Shown one piece after another: positions 58,889 to 64,000 of a stretch of 64,000 nt of DNA. The notes under the pieces were generated by a model. It did no database searches. It saw only the letters and a program-made list of their open reading frames with translations, and had not been told where the DNA came from. The stretch's first letter is position 1; each line of letters opens with the position of its first letter. The stretch comes from Psychroserpens algicola (GTDB lineage Bacteria > Bacteroidota > Bacteroidia > Flavobacteriales > Flavobacteriaceae), in the NCBI RefSeq assembly GCF_014526325.1, contig NZ_JACNMJ010000001.1, positions 496,001-560,000 of the forward strand, written 5' to 3'. The translations under genes were made by a program, and so were the position numbers.

Positions 58889-61462
58889 TTAAAATTTAAG
58901 TTTTGCTCCAACACTAAATGTTCTACCAAAACCATAGTATACTAATGCTGTCTCTGCATTTGATCCTGTACCATCTAATGCATCTGCAATATAATGGGTA
59001 TTAAACACATTGTTCATTCTAGCGGTTAATGAAGCATCAAACTCTCCAAATGAGAATCCGTGAGTAATTGCTGCATCAAAAACGCCATAAGCAGGAACTT
59101 CCCAAGGATCAGGAGCACCTTCTGTACCTCTATCACTAGGATCGAAATCAGCATATAAACGATCAAAGTAGTTGTAATCAACACTCAATCTTGTTTTAGC
59201 ACCAAATTTATAGTTAAGTCCGAGTGCCATTGTTGTTTGAGCAGCATCACCAACAGGTGTATCTTCGATAAATAAATCTACCGTATCAACGACTTCTTGT
59301 TCTTCATTTAAAATTTCAACACCAGTTACATCTTCTTCCCATCTCCAGTCTCCTAAAGAAACCATACCTGTGATATCTAATCTATCTGTCGCTTTATAGA
59401 CAAAATCAACTTCGATACCTTGGTGGATTGCGTTTACACCTAAAATGTTAGCAAATCCTGTTTCATCTTCACTTAATTGAAATGGAATTGTTTCTGTTCT
59501 ATCTCTCCATGCAGTTCTGTATAAGTTTACATTAGCAGATAATTTATCACCTCTAAATCCGTAACCTAATTCAAAACTTAAGATTTTCTGGTTTTCAGCA
59601 TTCTCATTAATTTCTTCGTTATTAAAGTTAGGGAAAACCGCATCAAAATCTGCTGCTTTTTCAAAATACCCTAAGTTAACGAATACATTATGCTTATCTG
59701 TAAGTCTGTAGTTTGCACCACCTTTAGCTCCAAAACCAAAGAAGTTATAACGATCTGTTTCTCTTAAAGGATCGTCTGGAGTATATTGGAAATAATCAAC
59801 TCTTTTGTAAGACGTGTTTGAGGCATTTAAAGAAATAAATGTGTTAAACTTTTCATTTACATCATACTCTAATTGAGCAAAAGCACCTAGCCATCCTACA
59901 AGACCATCGTTATAGTAAGATACTTTATCACCTACTCTAGAGATTCCTGTTGGATTATTTACATTATCTTCATTTATGATAAACTGACCACCTAATAAAT
60001 CGGTCACTTCTCTAAAGTGAATTCCTTTATAGTTTCTGTAATCTAAACCAGCTAAAAGTACTAAGTCATCAGACAAATCTGATTTTAAAGTTGATAACAC
60101 TCCATACCAGTTATGGTCATTACGTGATGCTCTTAATGCAGCACTAGAACCATTAGCTCCATGAGCAATGTTTTCTTCAACAATACGGTCAAAATCTAAA
60201 GGACCAAACTCTCCAATACGGTAATCTGGGCTTGTAAATTTAAATCTTGCATCACCTTCAAATCCTGGTGTCTCAGCATCACTTCCAAGAGTTCCACCTC
60301 CACCACCAGATCCAAACGATACATAAGCAGCAGTTGAAATACTTGTTTTGTCATTAAGATCCCAATAGTGATTTAATGATATTTGAGGTTTGTGATAGAA
60401 GTTATCTTCTATAAATGTTACTTGTCCATTTTTATATCCCCAATCTGAGTTATACTTGATCCCATCTTCACTACGTCTGTAGGTATCAATTAAATGTCTG
60501 TTTTGTCTTTGACCGTGACGTTGTTTTGCTCCAAAAGCTGTAAATGATAATTTGTGTTGGTCATTGATTTCTTTAGATACGTTAACAAAATAAGATACCG
60601 CATTAAACTGTGTTCCTCTAACATATCCGTCACCATCTGTTTTAGCAGCTGAAACTGTAGCAGCAAAACCATTATCCATTAATCCTGTAGAGTACGTCAC
60701 ACCAAATTTAGTATAACCATCGTTACCTAAAGTAGTCATGATGTTTCCACCCTCTTCAGCATCGGTTGTTTTAGTTAAGATGTTAATTGTACCACCAACA
60801 GAAGGCACAGCAACTCTAGCAGCACCAAGACCTCTTTGTACTTGCATAGAACTTGTTACATCACCTAATCCTGCCCAGTTACTCCAAAATACACGACCAT
60901 TTTCCATATCGTTTACTGGTACACCATTAATCATTACAGCAACGTTTTCAGAGTTGAATCCACGTAAGTTAATACGTCCATCACCAAAACCACCACCAGA
61001 TTTAGTAGCATACACACCAGGCGTAGATTTTAATACTTCAGGAAATTCTTGAGTTCCTAATTTCAATTGAATGTCAGCAGCTCTTACTGTAGATACAGCA
61101 ACAGGTGTTTTTCTATCAACTGCAACAGAAGCAATAATTTGAACTTCTTGTAAACCAACTTCACTAGATTCTAATACAATAGTTCCTAAGTCCTGCGTTG
61201 CAGAAAATGGAATAGTTTTAGAAGTGTACCCAACGAAGGTAATCACGATTTCTCCAGAAGAAGCTTGTGTTTTAAGGGTGAAATTTCCATCAAAATCGGT
61301 GTTAATACCATTTGATGTCCCTTTTTCAACAACATTCGCACCTGGTAATGGCTCATTGAAATCTGAACCGACAACTTTACCAGTAATTGTGCTTTGTGAA
61401 AAGGCAAGTGTAGTACAGCAAAATACAACAAATACCAATAAACATTTTGAAAATTTTTTCAT
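58889..61462 (-). CDS. SusC-like TonB-dependent receptor
   Basis: An 857-residue receptor. It has a signal peptide (MKKFSKCLLVFVVFCCTTLA), an N-terminal CarboxypepD_reg-like domain (ITGKVVGSDFNEPLPGANVV, residues about 24-110), a plug with LKSTPGVYATKSGGGFGDGR, INLRGFNSENVAVMINGVPV and MQVQRGLGAARVAVPSVGGT, then a barrel ending in GRTFSVGAKLKF. The lipoprotein gene 12 bases downstream is its likely partner. The barrel is shorter than in SusC proteins of about 1000 residues. The ligand is unknown; absence of glycosidase genes argues against a simple polysaccharide locus. Confidence 0.92.
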   Translation of the reverse strand: MKKFSKCLLVFVVFCCTTLAFSQSTITGKVVGSDFNEPLPGANVVEKGTSNGINTDFDGNFTLKTQASSGEIVITFVGYTSKTIPFSATQDLGTIVLESSEVGLQEVQIIASVAVDRKTPVAVSTVRAADIQLKLGTQEFPEVLKSTPGVYATKSGGGFGDGRINLRGFNSENVAVMINGVPVNDMENGRVFWSNWAGLGDVTSSMQVQRGLGAARVAVPSVGGTINILTKTTDAEEGGNIMTTLGNDGYTKFGVTYSTGLMDNGFAATVSAAKTDGDGYVRGTQFNAVSYFVNVSKEINDQHKLSFTAFGAKQRHGQRQNRHLIDTYRRSEDGIKYNSDWGYKNGQVTFIEDNFYHKPQISLNHYWDLNDKTSISTAAYVSFGSGGGGGTLGSDAETPGFEGDARFKFTSPDYRIGEFGPLDFDRIVEENIAHGANGSSAALRASRNDHNWYGVLSTLKSDLSDDLVLLAGLDYRNYKGIHFREVTDLLGGQFIINEDNVNNPTGISRVGDKVSYYNDGLVGWLGAFAQLEYDVNEKFNTFISLNASNTSYKRVDYFQYTPDDPLRETDRYNFFGFGAKGGANYRLTDKHNVFVNLGYFEKAADFDAVFPNFNNEEINENAENQKILSFELGYGFRGDKLSANVNLYRTAWRDRTETIPFQLSEDETGFANILGVNAIHQGIEVDFVYKATDRLDITGMVSLGDWRWEEDVTGVEILNEEQEVVDTVDLFIEDTPVGDAAQTTMALGLNYKFGAKTRLSVDYNYFDRLYADFDPSDRGTEGAPDPWEVPAYGVFDAAITHGFSFGEFDASLTARMNNVFNTHYIADALDGTGSNAETALVYYGFGRTFSVGAKLKF

Positions 61463-61624
61463 TGTTTAAGAATTATTTAAGAGTTTTAATTTTCGGCAAA
61501 AATACGCTTGAACTGGCGATACTATATTACCTTAATGTTAAGAATTATTAACATTCAAAATTACTTAAAATTTTCTTAAAATTTTGTGTTTAGACGCTTT
61601 CAGCTAAACAATTCTTCAACAACT

Positions 61625-63271
61625 CTAACGCAGGCTTTTATAGTGTTTAATTAGGTTTTTAGTCGAACCATCATGATTGTTGATAACATTATCATCTTGC
61701 AACTCTTTTAAAATTGAATTTGCAAGTTGTTTTCCTAATTCTACACCAAATTGGTCATAACTAAAAATGTTCCATACAATTCCTTGAACAAAAATTTTGT
61801 GTTCATACATCGCGATGAGTTTACCTAAACTTTCAGGAGTTAGTTTATCGACAAGAATCGTTGTTGTTGGTTTATTTCCTTTAAACACCTTAAATGGTGC
61901 TAATTCGTTTCGTTTTTCTTCGGAAAGATCTTGTGCATTTAATTCTTCTAAAACGGCCTCTTTAGACTTCCCATTCATCAAAGCATCTGTTTGAGCAAAA
62001 AAGTTAGACATAAGCTTGTCTTGATGGTCCTGATTCCCGTGAAGTGATTTTGAAAATCCGATAAATTCGGCAGGAATCAATTTAGTTCCTTGATGAATTA
62101 GCTGAAAAAATGCATGTTGTGAGTTTGTTCCTGGTTCTCCCCAAATAATCGTTCCTGTTTGATAATCTACAGCATCACCATTTCGGTCTATACTTTTACC
62201 ATTACTTTCCATTATCCCTTGTTGCAAATAGGTTGCAAACTGATTTAAATATTGCGAATACGGAATAACGGCTTCACTTTCAGCGTTAAAGAAATTATTA
62301 TACCAAACACTTAATAGCGCAGTAATTACAGGAATATTTTTATCAAAATCTTCAGTTTTAAAATGGGTATCCATTTTATGTGCTCCTAGAAGAAGTGTAT
62401 CGAAATTCTCAAAACCAACGGCAAGGCTTATGGATAGTCCTACCGCGCTCCAAAGAGAAAAACGTCCGCCAACCCAATTCCACATTGGGAAAATATTATG
62501 TTCATCAATTCCGAATGCTTTGACCTTTTCAATATTAGTAGATACAGCCACGAAATGTTTAGATACTGCATCTTTAGGCGCATGATTTAAAAACCATTGT
62601 CTAATTGTATTGGCATTGGACAATGTTTCTTGAGTTGTAAATGTTTTTGAAACAATTACAAATAGTGTCGTTTCCGGATTTAAATGTTTAATAACTTCAT
62701 TGACATGATCGCCATCTACATTACTTACAAAATGTGTTTTTAAGTGGTTTTTGTAAAACGACAATGCATCTACAACCATTGCTGGTCCTAAATCTGAGCC
62801 ACCAATTCCGATATTTACAATATCTGTAAATGGTTTATTTGTATGGCCTTTTATGTTTCCATTAATGATGTCGTTGGCAAAGTCTTTAATTTTATGTTTG
62901 ACTTCAAAAATTTCGGACATTACATTGTTGCCTTCAACAAGAACCTCAGCATTTTCTGGATTTCTTAATGCCGTATGCAATACTTCACGACCTTCGGTTT
63001 GATTTATAACCTCACCTCCAAAATACTTTGACATGGCGTCTTTTAAATCGACTTCATTTGCCAGCTCAATTAACAAATCAAGCGTTTCTTTAGAAATTCG
63101 ATGTTTTGAATAATCTACGAAGAAATCGTCCCAAGAAATAGACATTTCATGTGCTCGATTTGTATGCTCGGCAAATAATTCTTTAAGGTGCTTATGTTCA
63201 ATTGTTTTGAAATGCGCTTTTAATTTTTGCCAAGCTTTGGTTGTTGTCGGATTGATGGTTTTTAGAGCCAT
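61625..63271 (-). CDS. pgi: Glucose-6-phosphate isomerase
   Basis: A 548-residue glycolytic enzyme that interconverts glucose-6-phosphate and fructose-6-phosphate. Signatures are VNIGIGGSDLGPAMVVDALS, FVIVSKTFTTQETLSNANTI and IIWGEPGTNSQHAFFQLIHQ, with the catalytic Glu and His in the last, and the C-terminal KNLIKHYKSLR. Length matches the family. Its start overlaps the stop of the M23 peptidase gene by one base (TAATG), so the two are translationally coupled. Confidence 0.97.
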   Translation of the reverse strand: MALKTINPTTTKAWQKLKAHFKTIEHKHLKELFAEHTNRAHEMSISWDDFFVDYSKHRISKETLDLLIELANEVDLKDAMSKYFGGEVINQTEGREVLHTALRNPENAEVLVEGNNVMSEIFEVKHKIKDFANDIINGNIKGHTNKPFTDIVNIGIGGSDLGPAMVVDALSFYKNHLKTHFVSNVDGDHVNEVIKHLNPETTLFVIVSKTFTTQETLSNANTIRQWFLNHAPKDAVSKHFVAVSTNIEKVKAFGIDEHNIFPMWNWVGGRFSLWSAVGLSISLAVGFENFDTLLLGAHKMDTHFKTEDFDKNIPVITALLSVWYNNFFNAESEAVIPYSQYLNQFATYLQQGIMESNGKSIDRNGDAVDYQTGTIIWGEPGTNSQHAFFQLIHQGTKLIPAEFIGFSKSLHGNQDHQDKLMSNFFAQTDALMNGKSKEAVLEELNAQDLSEEKRNELAPFKVFKGNKPTTTILVDKLTPESLGKLIAMYEHKIFVQGIVWNIFSYDQFGVELGKQLANSILKELQDDNVINNHDGSTKNLIKHYKSLR

Positions 63272-64000
63272 TAGTGTATTTTTGATGTTAGTGTCTCCTC
63301 TTCGATTGGTAATTCAATGGTATTGTCTTCAAATTGAATATGATCCAGCTGAGATTTTAAAGGTTTAATAAATTCGGTGTACTTTGATTTAAGCGAATCT
63401 GGAATAGATTCGGCTGCAGGCAATTTTTCTTTAAAAGGATCTACTTGTTTTCCATTTTTCCAGAAGCGATAACACACGTGCGGACCTCCTGTGTTTCCTG
63501 TCATTCCTACCCAACCAATGACATCTCCTTGTTTGACAAAATCTCCTTTTTTGACATTTTGGGCTTTCATATGAAGGTATTGGGTACTGTAGGTTCCGTT
63601 ATGTTTAATCTTTACATATTTCCCATTTCCACCACGTCTGGTTGACTCGGTTACTGTTCCATTGGCAGTTGCAAGAATTTCTGTACCTATTGGAGCAGCA
63701 AAATCGGTTCCTCTGTGTGGTCTCAGTTTATAACCGTAATATTTGATACGTCGATTGAGATTATATCGTGACGAAATTCGGCTAAATTGTACTGGTGCTT
63801 TTAAAAATGTACGTCTTAAACTTTTAGTGTTTTCATCAAAATAATCGGAAATATTCTTAGTACTATCAACCTGAAAATTAAATGCATAAAATGGTTCGCT
63901 TTTATGCTCAAAATAAGCAGCCTCGATGCTTTCTATTCCAGCGTAAATGGTATCTTCAATAAATCGTTGTTTATAGACAATTTTAAAACGATCACCTTTT
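63271..64000 (-). CDS. M23 family metallopeptidase (partial, N-terminus outside window)
   Basis: The C-terminal 242 codons of a cell-wall peptidase. The open frame continues to the right edge without a start, so the short frame from 63570 is only its end. The M23 domain shows KLRPHRGTDFAAPIGTEILA (first His and Asp ligands), VKIKHNGTYSTQYLHM and the final NTGGPHVCYRFWKNGKQVDP. The last motif is HVC instead of the usual HxH, so the third zinc ligand would be Cys. The upstream part (FKIVYKQRFIEDTIYAGIES) is the typical linker of Bacteroidota peptidoglycan hydrolases of this type. It ends overlapping pgi by one base. Confidence 0.9.
   Translation of the reverse strand, partial: KGDRFKIVYKQRFIEDTIYAGIESIEAAYFEHKSEPFYAFNFQVDSTKNISDYFDENTKSLRRTFLKAPVQFSRISSRYNLNRRIKYYGYKLRPHRGTDFAAPIGTEILATANGTVTESTRRGGNGKYVKIKHNGTYSTQYLHMKAQNVKKGDFVKQGDVIGWVGMTGNTGGPHVCYRFWKNGKQVDPFKEKLPAAESIPDSLKSKYTEFIKPLKSQLDHIQFEDNTIELPIEEETLTSKIH

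Noticed and set aside
60738-61052. Open frame of 104 codons on the plus strand
   Set aside because: Antisense to the plug domain of the SusC-like receptor, with no signal or motif of its own.
63271-63570. A separate small gene of 99 codons
   Set aside because: The frame stays open upstream to the window edge and encodes the M23 catalytic domain, so this is only the C-terminal end of a larger gene.
1-64000. CRISPR arrays, insertion sequences, integrons, rRNA and tRNA genes
   Set aside because: No spaced direct repeats, transposase or integrase proteins, or rRNA and tRNA sequence patterns were seen on reading the window.

Overview
The window is an AT-rich bacterial chromosome segment whose content points to a member of the Flavobacteriaceae (Bacteroidota). 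It holds gliding genes gldE and gldD, secreted proteins with type IX secretion (T9SS) tails, TonB-dependent receptors with Bacteroidota lipoprotein partners, a bacterial PcrB-type prenyltransferase, DUF3098 and DUF3127 proteins, and promoter boxes of the Bacteroidota form TAnnTTTG. No rRNA, tRNA, CRISPR array, prophage or transposase gene was recognised. Gene density is high and no gene-free stretch reaches 300 bases.

Layout. 1-2.1 kb: the start of a DUF423 membrane protein, then a saccharopine dehydrogenase-like enzyme with an Lrp/AsnC regulator. 2.1-8.3 kb is the accessory part: two T9SS cargo proteins sharing signal peptide and sorting tail, two tandem tail-collar (MdpB-like) proteins, and a cassette of a small orphan protein, a seven-helix membrane protein, a histidine kinase and a LuxR-type response regulator. 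8.3-16.4 kb: BI-1 protein, YugP-type protease, two small envelope proteins, leuS, then ftsX-DUF3098-uppP-truB. 16.4-25.9 kb: small envelope proteins, a TonB-like protein, tag, aat, a DUF3127 protein, a flavin reductase, an orphan histidine kinase, a HIT protein and greA.

25.9-33.2 kb is the most coherent metabolic block. A TonB-dependent receptor sits behind a TPP riboswitch, and just upstream lie five overlapping genes encoding a thiamine-binding protein, a PnuC-family transporter, a NadR-like kinase, a DUF4301 protein and ArfB. Together they suggest thiamine uptake and phosphorylation. PcrB and a phosphopantetheinyl transferase follow. 33.3-38.7 kb: ahcY, a DinB-like protein, a putative lipoprotein whose start codon looks lost, a methionine aminotransferase and an omega-amidase. 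38.7-52.8 kb: an Ig-like lipoprotein, comF, glyS, a very large outer-membrane protein, xth, an OmpA lipoprotein, an aldo/keto reductase and rng. 53-57 kb: a 29-residue basic protein, HU, then mutY-ssb-gldE-gldD. 57-64 kb: a lipoprotein plus SusC-like receptor pair, pgi, and an M23 peptidase running off the end.

The most unusual sequence signals are a pair of inverted palindromic repeats inserted in frame into leuS, with relatives upstream of the aldo/keto reductase and greA; a terminator-like hairpin in the greA leader; a possible small RNA between aat and the DUF3127 gene; and the apparently lost start codon at 36.04 kb.
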